Source of the DNA: Microbacterium indicum DSM 19969
Lineage (GTDB): Bacteria; Actinomycetota; Actinomycetes; Actinomycetales; Microbacteriaceae
Length of the DNA: 64,000 nt
Reading direction: 5' to 3'
NCBI RefSeq assembly: GCF_000422385.1
Contig: NZ_AULR01000014.1
Span: forward strand, 1 to 64,000
In this document: piece by piece, positions 1 through 8,679 of the stretch
Layout of the letters: every line of letters starts with the position of its first letter
Position numbering within the stretch: the first letter of the stretch is position 1
Notes under the pieces: model-generated
Told to the model about the DNA's origin: nothing
Databases searched by the model: none
The model's input: only the letters and a program-made list of their open reading frames with translations
Translations under genes and position numbers: made by a program

Positions 1-264
1 CTGCTCCAACGCGGTCCGCACGCCGATGGCCTGCTGTTTGATCTCGTCGCCCAGCTTCGACGGGCTCGACTTCGGGCGACGCGACTTCGGCTCGAGCGCC
101 GCCGCCGGTCCTTCCTCGACGGCTCGCTTGCGGATCGCGTAGAACGTCTTGCGGGAGATGCCGTGCTCGGCGCAGAACGTTCTCACCGCCCCGCGAGGGG
201 CATCATCGGGCCACTGCGTGATGGCGAGACGGACACGGGGATCAACGGGCTCAGACGGGGTCAC
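1..264 (-). CDS. IS481-family transposase, N-terminal part (cut by window edge)
   Basis: The frame opens with GTG at 264 and stays open for 88 codons to the window edge. The predicted protein begins VTPSEPVDPRVRLAITQWP and contains a helix-turn-helix-like stretch (GAVRTFCAEHGISRKTFY, about residues 28-45). A basic linker (EPKSRRPKSSPSKLGD) follows. This order is usual for actinobacterial IS481 transposases, whose rve/DDE catalytic domain comes later and is not visible here. It would cut and join the ends of its own element. The upstream terminal repeats at 285-361 support the assignment. Whether the full gene is intact is unknown. Confidence 0.7.
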   Translation of the reverse strand, partial: MTPSEPVDPRVRLAITQWPDDAPRGAVRTFCAEHGISRKTFYAIRKRAVEEGPAAALEPKSRRPKSSPSKLGDEIKQQAIGVRTALEQ

Positions 265-361
265 ACACCAATCCGACCGGCCGAAGTGTCACCACCAAGA
301 CCCTGAGAAGCGTCACCGATGTCCTGATGCAGAACTGTCACCGAAGTCCTGCGAGATGACA
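1..361 (-). mobile_element. Terminal part of an IS481-type insertion sequence
   Basis: The left edge holds the 5' end of a transposase gene on the minus strand, followed by about 100 bases of non-coding terminus. The probable outer tip is at 336-361, read on the minus strand as TGTCATCTCGCAGGACTTCG and continuing GGTGACA. The motif gTCACC-ga-GTCCTG recurs about every 24-25 bases (near 288, 312 and 337), which resembles iterated transposase-binding sites at an element end. The rest of the element and its other end lie outside the window, so target duplication cannot be checked. The family call rests on the transposase N-terminus. Confidence 0.65.
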
Positions 362-445
362 TCGGCTTTCCTGCATCGTGGGTGGATACGGGCCTATTCA
401 ACTCCTGTGAGCGACCCTCGGGATCCGCGAAATTAGGATGGGGGG

Positions 446-3400
446 ATGGCCGACTCCTTCGTGCACCTGCATGTCCACAGCGAGTACTCGATGCTCGACG
501 GGGCCGCGAAGCTCGCCGACATGACGAAGGCCGCCGCCGAGATGGGCATGCCCGCCATCGCGGTCACCGACCACGGCAACAACTTCGCGTCGTACGAGTT
601 CTACAAGGCGGCGAAGGCCAACGGCGTCAAGCCGATCATCGGCCTCGAGGCCTACGTGACCCCGGGGACGCACCGCTCCGACAAGACGCGCGTCGCCTGG
701 GGCTCGCCCGAGCAGAAGCGCGACGACGTGTCGGGCGGCGGCGCCTACACGCACATGACGATGTGGGCCGAGAACACCGAGGGCATGCACAACCTCTTCC
801 GGCTCTCGTCGCTCGCGTCGATCGAGGGGCAGTACTTCAAGGCCCGCATGGACCGCGAGCTGCTGCAGACCTACGGCAAGGGGATCATCGCGACGACGGG
901 CTGCCCCTCGGGCGAGGTGCAGACCCGCCTGCGCCTCGGGCAGTACGAGGCGGCGCGCGACGCGGCGGCCGAGTTCCGCGACATCTTCGGCCGCGACAAC
1001 TACTTCGTCGAGATCATGGACCACGGCCTCGACATCGAGCGCCGCGTCATGCCCGACCTCATGCGGCTCGCGAAGGATCTGAACCTCCCGCTCGTCGCGA
1101 CGAACGACTCGCACTACACGCACCAGCACGACGCAGACGCGCACGAGGCCCTGCTCTCGGTGCAGTCGGGATCGACGCTCGACGACCCGAACCGCTTCCA
1201 CTTCGACGGCGACGGCTACTACATCAAGACGGCCGCCGAGATGCGGCACATGTTCCGCGAGTACGAGACGGCGTGCGACAACACGCTCCTCATCGCCGAG
1301 CGCTGCGAGGTCGAGTTCGACACCGCCGCGAACTACATGCCGGTGTTCCCCGTGCCCGAGGGCGAGACGGAGGAGACCTGGTTCCGCAAGGAGGTCGAGG
1401 CGGGCCTCCGCTACCGCTTCCCGGACGGGATCTCCGACGAGGTGCGCGAGCGCGCCGAGTACGAGATGGGGATCATCACGCAGATGAAGTTCCCCGGCTA
1501 CTTCCTCGTCGTCGCCGACTTCATCAACTGGTCGAAGGACAACGGGATCCGCGTCGGCCCGGGCCGCGGATCGGGCGCGGGCTCGATGGTCGCGTACGCG
1601 ATGCGCATCACCGACCTCGACCCGATCCAGCACGGCCTGATCTTCGAGCGCTTCCTCAACCCCGACCGCGTCTCGATGCCCGACTTCGACGTCGACTTCG
1701 ACGACCGGCGCCGCGGCGAGACGATCGACTACGTCACCGAGAAGTACGGCGACGCGCGCGTGGCGCAGATCGTCACCTACGGCACGATCAAGTCGAAGCA
1801 GGCGCTCAAGGACGCGGGGCGCGTGCTCGGCTTCCCGTTCAGCATGGGTGAGAAGCTCACGAAGGCGATGCCGCCCGCCGTGATGGGCAAGGACATGCCG
1901 CTCGCCGGCATGTTCGACCCGCAGCACCCGCGCTACAAGGAGGCGAGCGAGTTCCGGGCCGTCATCGAGACCGACCCCGAGGCGCGCACCGTCTTCGACC
2001 GCGCCGTCGGCCTCGAGGGCCTCAAGCGCCAGTGGGGCGTGCACGCGGCGGGCGTGATCATGTCGAGCGATCCGATCATCGACGTGATCCCGATCATGAA
2101 GCGCGAGCAGGACGGCCAGATCGTCACGCAGTTCGACTATCCGGCCGCCGAGTCGCTCGGCCTCATCAAGATGGACTTCCTGGGGCTCCGCAACCTCACG
2201 ATCATCTCGGACGCGCTCGACAACATCCGCACGAACAAGGGCGTCGACCTCGACCTCGAGCACCTCGGCCTCGACGACCGCGGCGCCTACGAGCTGCTCT
2301 CGCGCGGCGACACCCTCGGCGTCTTCCAGCTCGACGGCGGCGGCATGCGCGGCCTCCTGCGGCTCATGAAGCCCGACAACTTCGAGGACATCTCGGCCCT
2401 CATCGCGCTGTACCGGCCCGGCCCCATGGGCGCGAACTCGCACACGAACTACGCGCTGCGCAAGAACGGCGAGCAGGAGATCACCCCGATCCACCCCGAG
2501 CTCGCCGAGCCGCTCGCCGACATCCTCGACATGACGTACGGCCTCATCATCTACCAGGAGCAGGTGATGGCGATCGCGCAGCGGGTCGCGGGATTCAGCC
2601 TCGGCCAGGCCGACATCCTCCGCCGCGCCATGGGCAAGAAGAAGAAGTCCGAGCTCGACAAGCAGTACGCGGGCTTCGAGGGCGGCATGAAGGAGCGCGG
2701 CTACTCCGACGCCGCGATCAAGGCGCTGTGGGACATCCTCCTGCCGTTCTCGGACTACGCGTTCAACAAGGCGCACTCGGCGGCGTACGGCGTCGTGTCG
2801 TACTGGACGGCGTACCTCAAGGCGCACTACCCGGCCGAGTACATGGCGGCCCTCCTCACCTCGGTCGGCGACTCGCGCGACAAGCTCGCGATGTACCTGA
2901 ACGAGTGCCGGCGCATGGGGATCCAGGTGCTCCCGCCCGATGTCAGCGAGTCGATCGAGTACTTCGCGGCCGTCGGGGAGGACATCCGCTTCGGCCTCGG
3001 CGCGATCCGCAACGTCGGACACAACGTCGTCGAGGGCATCGTCGGCGCGCGCGAGGAGGGGCCGTATGCGTCGTTCCACGAGTTCCTCGATCGGGTCCCG
3101 CCCCACGTCGCGAACAAGCGCACCGTCGAGTCGCTGATCAAGGCGGGCGCGTTCGACACGATGGGATCCTCGCGCCGCGCCCTCGTCGAGGTGCACGAGC
3201 AGGCGGTCGAGGCCGCCGTCGACATCAAGCGCAACGAGGCGCAGGGCGCGATCGGGTTCGACTTCGACAGCCTCTGGGACGAACCGCACGCGGTGCAGAA
3301 GGTGCCCGAGCGCCCCGAGTGGACGAAGAAGGACAAGCTCGCGTTCGAGCGCGACATGCTGGGCCTCTACGTCTCGGACCACCCGCTCGCGGGGCTCGAG

Positions 3401-3955
3401 GTGCCGCTCGCGAAGCACCGCTCGATCACGATCGCGAACCTCCTCGCATCCGAGGAGCTGTCGGACGGCGACCAGGTCACGATCTCGGGCCTCGTCACGA
3501 CGGCGCAGCACCGCGTCGCGAAGTCGAGCGGAAACCCCTATGGCATCGTGACGCTCGAGGACTTCGAGGCGTCGGTCGACGTCATGTTCATGGGCAAGAC
3601 CTACACGGAGTTCCAGCCGATCCTCGCGCAGGACGCGATCCTCGTGATCCGCGGGCGCGTGTCGCGGCGCGACGACGGCATCAACATCCACGCCCAGTCG
3701 GCCTTCGCCCCCGACATCGCGTCGGCGGACGAGTCGGGCCCGATCACGCTGCTGCTCCCCGAACAGCGGGCGACCGAGCGCGTCGTGACCGACCTCGCCG
3801 AGGTCCTGCACCGGCATGCAGGAGACACCGAGGTGCGTCTCAAGATGCACCGAGGCCGCGCCGCGAAGGTGTTCGAGGTGCCGCTGCCCGTGCGGGTGTC
3901 GGCCGAGCTGTTCGGCGACCTCAAGGCTCTGCTCGGCCCCCAGTGCCTCGGGTGA
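446..3955 (+). CDS. dnaE: DNA polymerase III subunit alpha
   Basis: This is the replicative polymerase catalytic subunit DnaE1, 1169 residues, normal for actinobacteria. An N-terminal PHP domain opens with VHLHVHSEYSMLDG (about residues 6-19). The polymerase palm carries the acidic motif PDFDVDFDD at about 412-420. Helix-hairpin-helix motifs follow, and an OB fold (SGNPYGIVTLEDFEASVDV) lies at about 1029-1047. The ATG at 446 follows a purine-rich GGATGGGGG, and a possible -10 TAGGAT lies at 434-439. It stands alone as a single gene just beyond the insertion-sequence end, so that element inserted immediately upstream without breaking it. The C-terminus is intact and no key residue is missing by eye. 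Confidence 0.97.
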   Translation: MADSFVHLHVHSEYSMLDGAAKLADMTKAAAEMGMPAIAVTDHGNNFASYEFYKAAKANGVKPIIGLEAYVTPGTHRSDKTRVAWGSPEQKRDDVSGGGAYTHMTMWAENTEGMHNLFRLSSLASIEGQYFKARMDRELLQTYGKGIIATTGCPSGEVQTRLRLGQYEAARDAAAEFRDIFGRDNYFVEIMDHGLDIERRVMPDLMRLAKDLNLPLVATNDSHYTHQHDADAHEALLSVQSGSTLDDPNRFHFDGDGYYIKTAAEMRHMFREYETACDNTLLIAERCEVEFDTAANYMPVFPVPEGETEETWFRKEVEAGLRYRFPDGISDEVRERAEYEMGIITQMKFPGYFLVVADFINWSKDNGIRVGPGRGSGAGSMVAYAMRITDLDPIQHGLIFERFLNPDRVSMPDFDVDFDDRRRGETIDYVTEKYGDARVAQIVTYGTIKSKQALKDAGRVLGFPFSMGEKLTKAMPPAVMGKDMPLAGMFDPQHPRYKEASEFRAVIETDPEARTVFDRAVGLEGLKRQWGVHAAGVIMSSDPIIDVIPIMKREQDGQIVTQFDYPAAESLGLIKMDFLGLRNLTIISDALDNIRTNKGVDLDLEHLGLDDRGAYELLSRGDTLGVFQLDGGGMRGLLRLMKPDNFEDISALIALYRPGPMGANSHTNYALRKNGEQEITPIHPELAEPLADILDMTYGLIIYQEQVMAIAQRVAGFSLGQADILRRAMGKKKKSELDKQYAGFEGGMKERGYSDAAIKALWDILLPFSDYAFNKAHSAAYGVVSYWTAYLKAHYPAEYMAALLTSVGDSRDKLAMYLNECRRMGIQVLPPDVSESIEYFAAVGEDIRFGLGAIRNVGHNVVEGIVGAREEGPYASFHEFLDRVPPHVANKRTVESLIKAGAFDTMGSSRRALVEVHEQAVEAAVDIKRNEAQGAIGFDFDSLWDEPHAVQKVPERPEWTKKDKLAFERDMLGLYVSDHPLAGLEVPLAKHRSITIANLLASEELSDGDQVTISGLVTTAQHRVAKSSGNPYGIVTLEDFEASVDVMFMGKTYTEFQPILAQDAILVIRGRVSRRDDGINIHAQSAFAPDIASADESGPITLLLPEQRATERVVTDLAEVLHRHAGDTEVRLKMHRGRAAKVFEVPLPVRVSAELFGDLKALLGPQCLG

Positions 3956-4013
3956 GACGCCGTACGATTGACGGGCGCGGATCCGCGCCGACGACCAGCA
4001 GAAGAAGGCAGCA

Positions 4014-5201
4014 GTGAGCGATCTCAACGCGCCCTACCCGCCCGCGGGCGGACCCGCCGCGCCCGAGCCGACCCCGAGCGGCGTGCCGTCGGCGCGCTTC
4101 ATCGATCAGGCGATGAACGAGGAGCCGCCGGCCGTCGAGCGCGGCGCGCCGCAGTCGGGCATCGGCCCGTTCACGGTGCGCGAGTGGATCCTCATCGCGC
4201 TCGGCGCGATCCTGCTCGTCGTCTCGTTCTTCCCGCTCGTCGGCTCGGTCGGCGTCGGGGGCATCACCGTCACCGCCGCGTACGTGCCGATCTGGTCGTT
4301 CGGGATCTCGTGGCTCGCCGCCGTCGGGTTCCCCGTCGTCGCCGTGATCCTCCTGATCCTCCGCCGCTTCGCGACGCGCTTCCGCAGCGTCGGCGCCCTC
4401 GGCATCGACCAGTTCGCGTCGGTCGGCTTCGCCGTCGCGGCCTTCGTCTGGCTCGACCTCGGGATCCTCATCCAGGGCCTCGGCTTCACGACGACCCCGA
4501 CGGCCTGGATCGGCTTCCTCGTCGCGCTCGGCGGCGTGTTCTTCACGATCGTCGCGCGCTTCGTTCCGCCGTTCTCGCAGGACTTCGCGCACCGCGAGGA
4601 GACGACGGCGCACCCGGTCGCCCGCCCCGTCCGCCCGATCGCGGTCCGGCCCCGCCCGCAGCAGCCCGTCCCCGCCGCGTGGGCGCCGCAGCAGACGGGC
4701 CAGCCGCTGCCGACCGGGTACGCGCAGCCGCAGTACGCCCCGCCGCAGGCGGCCCCCGCGCCGCAGGCGGAGGCCGCGCCCGCGACGACCGCGATGCGGG
4801 CCGTCGCGCCGGTCGAGATCGCCCCGGCCGCCGCGGACGCCCCCGCCGCCGAGACGCCGGCCGAGCAGACCCCCGTCGACGCCGAGATCCCCGCGGTCGC
4901 CGAGACCGCGGCGCCCGAGCCCGAGGACCGGATCGTCGCGCCGTTCGACGAGCCCGCTGTCGAGAGCGCCCCCGCGGCGCAGCCCGAGCCCGCCGCGCAG
5001 GCCCCCGCCGCGCCGCAGCCGTTCTGGGCCCTCGTCCCCGAGGAGCGCGACGTGCACGACGTGCGCGGTCTCCCGAGCTTCCGGATCGGCCCGACCGCCT
5101 GGGCGCTCGTCCTCGAGGACCACACCGACTACTTCGTCGTCCGCGCCGACGACGGCCGCATCGGCTACCTGCACGACGTGACCGGGGTGACGCGCGGCTG
5201 A
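4014..5201 (+). CDS. Membrane protein with Pro/Ala-rich linker between dnaE and hisD
   Basis: The 395-residue protein is of unknown function. A soluble N-terminus of about 55 residues is followed by four predicted membrane segments (roughly residues 58-180). A long low-complexity Pro/Ala/Glu-rich stretch follows (about 195-335), then a short folded C-terminal module (FWALVPEERDVHDVRGLPSF to the end). The GTG at 4014 is preceded by AGAAGGCAGCA, a usable ribosome site. A TACGAT at 3963-3968 may be its -10 box. Its stop overlaps the hisD start by one base (TGATG), so the two genes are probably translated from one message. Such a gene beside hisD is, to my recollection, common in Microbacteriaceae. 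I do not recognise the C-terminal module. Confidence 0.85.
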   Translation: MSDLNAPYPPAGGPAAPEPTPSGVPSARFIDQAMNEEPPAVERGAPQSGIGPFTVREWILIALGAILLVVSFFPLVGSVGVGGITVTAAYVPIWSFGISWLAAVGFPVVAVILLILRRFATRFRSVGALGIDQFASVGFAVAAFVWLDLGILIQGLGFTTTPTAWIGFLVALGGVFFTIVARFVPPFSQDFAHREETTAHPVARPVRPIAVRPRPQQPVPAAWAPQQTGQPLPTGYAQPQYAPPQAAPAPQAEAAPATTAMRAVAPVEIAPAAADAPAAETPAEQTPVDAEIPAVAETAAPEPEDRIVAPFDEPAVESAPAAQPEPAAQAPAAPQPFWALVPEERDVHDVRGLPSFRIGPTAWALVLEDHTDYFVVRADDGRIGYLHDVTGVTRG

Positions 5202-6505
5202 TGCGCACGATCGATCTCCGGGGCCGCACGCTGAGCCCCGCCGAGCTGCTCGCCGCCGTCCCGCGCGCCAGCGAGGCGCTCGCGGCGGCGCACGAGGCTG
5301 CCGCCCTCATCGTCGACGCCGTCCGCACCCGCGGCGAGGACGCCCTGCGCGAGCAGGCCGAGCGCTTCGACCGCGTCTCCGGCCACGACATCCGCGTGCC
5401 GCAGGCGCACATCGACGAGGCCGTCGCGGGCCTCGACCCCGCCGTGCGCGAGGCGCTCGAGACGGCGATCGCCCGCGTGCGCGAGGCGTCGGCGGCCCAG
5501 GTCCCCGCGCCGCGCGTCACCGAGCTGGCCGCGGGCGCCCGCGTCTCGCAGCGCTGGCAGCCCGTCGGCCGCGCCGGCGTCTACGTGCCGGGCGGCAAGG
5601 CGGTCTACCCGTCGAGCGTCGTCATGAACATCGTCCCCGCGCAGGTCGCGGGCGTCGGCAGCATCGCGCTCGCGTCGCCTCCCCAGGCCGCCTTCGACGG
5701 GCGGGTGCACCCGACGATCCTCGCCGTCGCGGGCCTCCTCGGCGTCGCCGAGGTCTACGCGATCGGGGGAGCGGGCGCCGTCGCGGCCTTCGCCCACGGC
5801 GTTCCGACGCTCGGGCTCGACCCCGTCGACGTCGTGTCGGGCCCCGGCAACAACTTCGTCGCCGCCGCCAAGCGCCTCGTCGCGGGGATCGTCGGAACCG
5901 ACGCCGAGGCCGGCGCGACCGAGATCCTCATCTCGGCCGACGAATCGGCCGACGCGCGCCTCGTCGCCTACGACCTCGTGAGCCAGGCCGAGCACGACGA
6001 GCAGGCCTCGTCGCTGCTCGTGACGACGTCGCCCGGCCTCGCCGCGCGCGTCGCCGAGGCCATCGAGCCCATCGCGGCGGCGACCCGGCACGCCGGGCGC
6101 GTCGCGACGGCCCTCTCGGGTCCGCAGTCCGCGATCGTCCTCGTCGACGACGCGGCCGCGGCCGAGGCGTTCAGCAACGCCTACGGCCCCGAGCACCTCG
6201 AGCTGCACCTCACCGACGCCGACGCCGCGGCCGCGCGCTACACGAACGCCGGAGCGGTGTTCGTCGGGGCGTATTCGCCCGTGAGCCTCGGCGACTACAT
6301 CGCGGGCAGCAACCACGTGCTCCCCACCGGAGGCCAGTCGCGGTACGCGTCGGGCCTCGGCGCCTACACCTTCCTGCGCCCGCAGCAGGTCATCGCGTAC
6401 GACCGGGCCGCGCTCGCCGAGGTCGAGGGGCGGATCGTCACGCTCGCCGACGCCGAGCAGCTCCCGGCGCACGGCGAGGCCGTCGCCGCGCGGTTCTCGG
6501 AGTGA
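5201..6505 (+). CDS. hisD: Histidinol dehydrogenase
   Basis: The enzyme catalyses the last two steps of histidine synthesis, oxidising L-histidinol to L-histidine with two NAD+. The 434-residue protein shows GRAGVYVPGGKAVYPSSVVMN, the zinc-ligand region LVSQAEHDEQ, the catalytic Glu-His in YGPEHLELH, and GAVFVGAYSPVSLGDYIAG. The His near the C-terminus (AHGEAV) is the usual fourth zinc ligand. The ATG at 5201 overlaps the previous stop. A CCCGGG-CCG-CCCGGG hairpin at 6506-6520 follows the stop directly. It stands apart from the other his genes, which are not in this window. Confidence 0.96.
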   Translation: MRTIDLRGRTLSPAELLAAVPRASEALAAAHEAAALIVDAVRTRGEDALREQAERFDRVSGHDIRVPQAHIDEAVAGLDPAVREALETAIARVREASAAQVPAPRVTELAAGARVSQRWQPVGRAGVYVPGGKAVYPSSVVMNIVPAQVAGVGSIALASPPQAAFDGRVHPTILAVAGLLGVAEVYAIGGAGAVAAFAHGVPTLGLDPVDVVSGPGNNFVAAAKRLVAGIVGTDAEAGATEILISADESADARLVAYDLVSQAEHDEQASSLLVTTSPGLAARVAEAIEPIAAATRHAGRVATALSGPQSAIVLVDDAAAAEAFSNAYGPEHLELHLTDADAAAARYTNAGAVFVGAYSPVSLGDYIAGSNHVLPTGGQSRYASGLGAYTFLRPQQVIAYDRAALAEVEGRIVTLADAEQLPAHGEAVAARFSE

Positions 6506-6535
6506 CCCGGGCCGCCCGGGTACGCTGAGAGCGCC

Positions 6536-6997
6536 ATGCACTGCCCGTTCTGCCGCCACCCCGATTCCCGCGTCATCGACTCGCGCACGTCCGACGACGG
6601 CCTGTCGATCCGGCGTCGCCGCCAGTGCCCCGAGTGCGGGGGGCGCTTCTCGACGGTCGAGACGTCGAGCCTCACCGTCGTCAAGCGATCCGGCGCCGTC
6701 GAGTCCTTCTCCCGAGACAAGGTCGTGACGGGGGTCCGCAAGGCGTGCCAAGGCCGCCCCGTGACCGACGACGACCTCGCCCTCCTGGCGCAGAAGGTCG
6801 AAGACGCGCTGCGGCGCACGGGCCTCAGCACGCTCGAGACGGGCGACATCGGCCTCGCGATCCTCGGCCCGCTGCGCGAGCTCGACGAGATCGCCTACCT
6901 CCGCTTCGCGAGCGTCTACCAGGCGTTCGACTCGCTCGAGGACTTCGAGGCCGCGATCGCCGATCTGCGCGCCGACCACCACCCCGCAGAAGGCTGA
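6536..6997 (+). CDS. nrdR: Transcriptional repressor NrdR
   Basis: NrdR senses ATP/dATP and represses ribonucleotide reductase genes. The 153-residue protein starts with a zinc ribbon ([17 protein letters not shown], then [15 protein letters not shown]), and an ATP-cone fills residues about 49-139 ([16 protein letters not shown] onward). The four zinc-binding cysteines are present. A -10-like TACGCT at 6521-6526 sits 9 bases before the ATG, so the leader is very short. pyrD begins 3 bases after its stop, suggesting co-transcription. No nrd structural genes are in the window. Confidence 0.97.
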   Translation: MHCPFCRHPDSRVIDSRTSDDGLSIRRRRQCPECGGRFSTVETSSLTVVKRSGAVESFSRDKVVTGVRKACQGRPVTDDDLALLAQKVEDALRRTGLSTLETGDIGLAILGPLRELDEIAYLRFASVYQAFDSLEDFEAAIADLRADHHPAEG

Positions 6998-7000
6998 TCC

Positions 7001-8020
7001 ATGCTGTACGACCTCCTGTTCCGCTACGGGCTCCGTCACCTGGATCCCGAGCTCGCGCACCTCGCGGGCATGACCGCCATCCGGGTCATGGGATCTCCGC
7101 TCGTCGCGCCCGTCGTCCGGCGGCTCACGAAGCCCGACCCGTCGCTCGAGGTGCAGGCGCTCGGCCGCACCTTCCCGACGCCGTTCGGCATCGCCGCCGG
7201 GTTCGACAAGCACGTCGTGGGCGTGCGCGGCCTCGACGCGTTGGGCTTCGGCCACGTCGAGATCGGCACCGTGACGGCGATCCCGCAGCCGGGCAACCCC
7301 AAGCCGCGCCTGTTCCGGTTCGTCGGCGACCGGGCCCTCGTCAACCGCATGGGCTTCAACAACCACGGCGCCGCCGCAGCCGCGCGCAAGCTCGGCCGGC
7401 TGCGCCGCCGCGGCGCGGTCGTCGGGGCGAACATCGGCAAGAGCCGCGTCGTCGACGTCGAGAACGCGACGGCCGACTACGTGCGCAGCGCCGGCATGCT
7501 CGCCCCGCTCGCCGACTATCTCGCGGTCAACGTGTCGTCGCCCAACACCCCGGGCCTCCGCGGGCTGCAGGCCGTCGAGACGCTGCGGCCGCTGCTCGAG
7601 GCGGTCCGGGCGGCCGCGGGCGAGACGCCGATGCTCGTGAAGATCGCCCCCGACCTGCCCGACGACGAGATCGGCGCCGTCGCGCTCCTCGCCGTCGACC
7701 TGGGCCTCGCCGGCATCATCGTGGCGAACACGACGATCTCGCGCGAGGGGCTCGCGACCGACCCCGCGGCCGTCGCGGCGGCGGGGGAGGGCGGCCTCTC
7801 GGGCCCGCCCCTCGCGGCCCGCTCGCGCGAGGCGCTGCGTCTCGTGCGCGAGGCGGTCCCGGATCCCGGCTTCTGCGTGATCTCAGTCGGCGGCGTCGAG
7901 ACGGCGGCCGACGTGCGCGAGCGCCTCGACGCCGGCGCGACCCTCGTGCAGGGGTACACGGGCTTCATCTACCGCGGACCGCTCTGGGCGCGCGAGATCA
8001 ACCGCGGCCTCGCGGCATGA
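7001..8020 (+). CDS. pyrD: Quinone-dependent dihydroorotate dehydrogenase (class 2)
   Basis: PyrD oxidises dihydroorotate to orotate in pyrimidine synthesis and passes electrons to membrane quinone through FMN. The 339-residue protein has the N-terminal amphipathic helix typical of class 2 (MLYDLLFRYGLRHLDPELAH). The FMN/substrate motifs GIAAGFDK, NRMGFNNHGA and NVSSPNTPGLRGLQ are present. The catalytic-serine region is AVNVSSPNT, and VKIAPDLPDDEI and IVANTTISREGL follow. The ATG lies 3 bases after nrdR. A strong bidirectional hairpin at 8025-8056 closes the unit. Confidence 0.96.
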   Translation: MLYDLLFRYGLRHLDPELAHLAGMTAIRVMGSPLVAPVVRRLTKPDPSLEVQALGRTFPTPFGIAAGFDKHVVGVRGLDALGFGHVEIGTVTAIPQPGNPKPRLFRFVGDRALVNRMGFNNHGAAAAARKLGRLRRRGAVVGANIGKSRVVDVENATADYVRSAGMLAPLADYLAVNVSSPNTPGLRGLQAVETLRPLLEAVRAAAGETPMLVKIAPDLPDDEIGAVALLAVDLGLAGIIVANTTISREGLATDPAAVAAAGEGGLSGPPLAARSREALRLVREAVPDPGFCVISVGGVETAADVRERLDAGATLVQGYTGFIYRGPLWAREINRGLAA

Positions 8021-8024
8021 CGAA

Positions 8025-8056
8025 GGGCCCGGCTGCTCGGGAGAGCTGCCGGGCCC
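8025..8056. terminator. Bidirectional hairpin between pyrD and the DUF3043 gene
   Basis: GGGCCCGGC (8025-8033) pairs with GCCGGGCCC (8048-8056) around a 14-base loop. It lies between two convergent genes and can serve both. Confidence 0.7.
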
Positions 8057-8068
8057 GTGGTCGCCGCG

Positions 8069-8629
8069 TCAGACCTGCGGGTAGTCGCCGCGCTTGACCT
8101 GCGGCTTCGGAAGGCGCATGAAGCGCATCTGGATCGTGCGCATCGCGGCGTACCAGCCGAGGCCCTTCTCGCGCTTGTCGAGGCCGAAGCGCTCGGCGGC
8201 CTTCTGCTTGACGCGCATCGACAGCAGGACCATGTCGCCGATCACGAAGATGATGAAGACCCACAGCACGACGAAGGCCCAGAACTGCGTCGCGGTGCCG
8301 GCGAAGGTCAGCACGATCACGAGGACCATCGCGGGCATGAGGAACTCGCCGAGGTGCCAGCCGGCGTCGACCCAGTCGCGCGCGAACTTGCGCTGCGGGC
8401 CCTTGTCGCGCGGGCCGAGGTAGCGGTCGTCGCCGTTCGCCATGCCGACGCGGGCGCGCTCCTGGCGGGTGCGCGCGTCGGCCTTGGCGGCCTTGCGCTG
8501 CTCCTTGGTCGTGGCGACGAGGGGGCGGACGCGCTTCGCCTCCTGCTCGGCGCGCGAGGGGGTCGGACGGCCCTTGCCGACGGTCGGCGTCTGCTCCGAC
8601 GCGCTGTCGGCGGACGGGGACTTTGCCAT
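8069..8629 (-). CDS. DUF3043 family membrane protein
   Basis: The 186-residue protein belongs to an actinobacterial family of unknown function. A basic, disordered N-terminus (about 90 residues, KGRPTPSRAEQEAKRVRPL) is followed by RYLGPRDKGPQRKFARDWVD and two membrane segments (about residues 105-155). A basic C-terminal tail follows. I chose the ATG at 8629 because AGGTAG lies 7 bases upstream; an in-frame ATG 12 codons earlier lacks a site. It is transcribed away from the M20 peptidase gene, and the two share a 50-base intergenic region. The role is unknown; the family is membrane-bound. Confidence 0.85.
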   Translation of the reverse strand: MAKSPSADSASEQTPTVGKGRPTPSRAEQEAKRVRPLVATTKEQRKAAKADARTRQERARVGMANGDDRYLGPRDKGPQRKFARDWVDAGWHLGEFLMPAMVLVIVLTFAGTATQFWAFVVLWVFIIFVIGDMVLLSMRVKQKAAERFGLDKREKGLGWYAAMRTIQMRFMRLPKPQVKRGDYPQV

Positions 8630-8666
8630 GGGTGCTACCTCGGGAAGAGCGAATCGGGGATCCACC

Positions 8667-8672
8667 TAAGAT
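8667..8672 (+). promoter_or_regulatory. -10 box TAAGAT of the M20 peptidase gene
   Basis: TAAGAT ends 7 bases before the ATG at 8680, so transcription would start at or beside the start codon, giving a leaderless message. No convincing -35 box was seen. Confidence 0.45.
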
Positions 8673-8679
8673 TACCCGC

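Noticed and set aside
398..4027. A 1209-codon open frame antisense to dnaE
   Set aside because: Long antisense frames are expected in very GC-rich coding DNA. It is rich in Arg/Val/Glu/Leu with no domain, and it lies exactly over a certain gene.
5165..7366. A 733-codon antisense frame over hisD, nrdR and part of pyrD
   Set aside because: It spans three well-supported genes, has shadow-type composition and no start signal.
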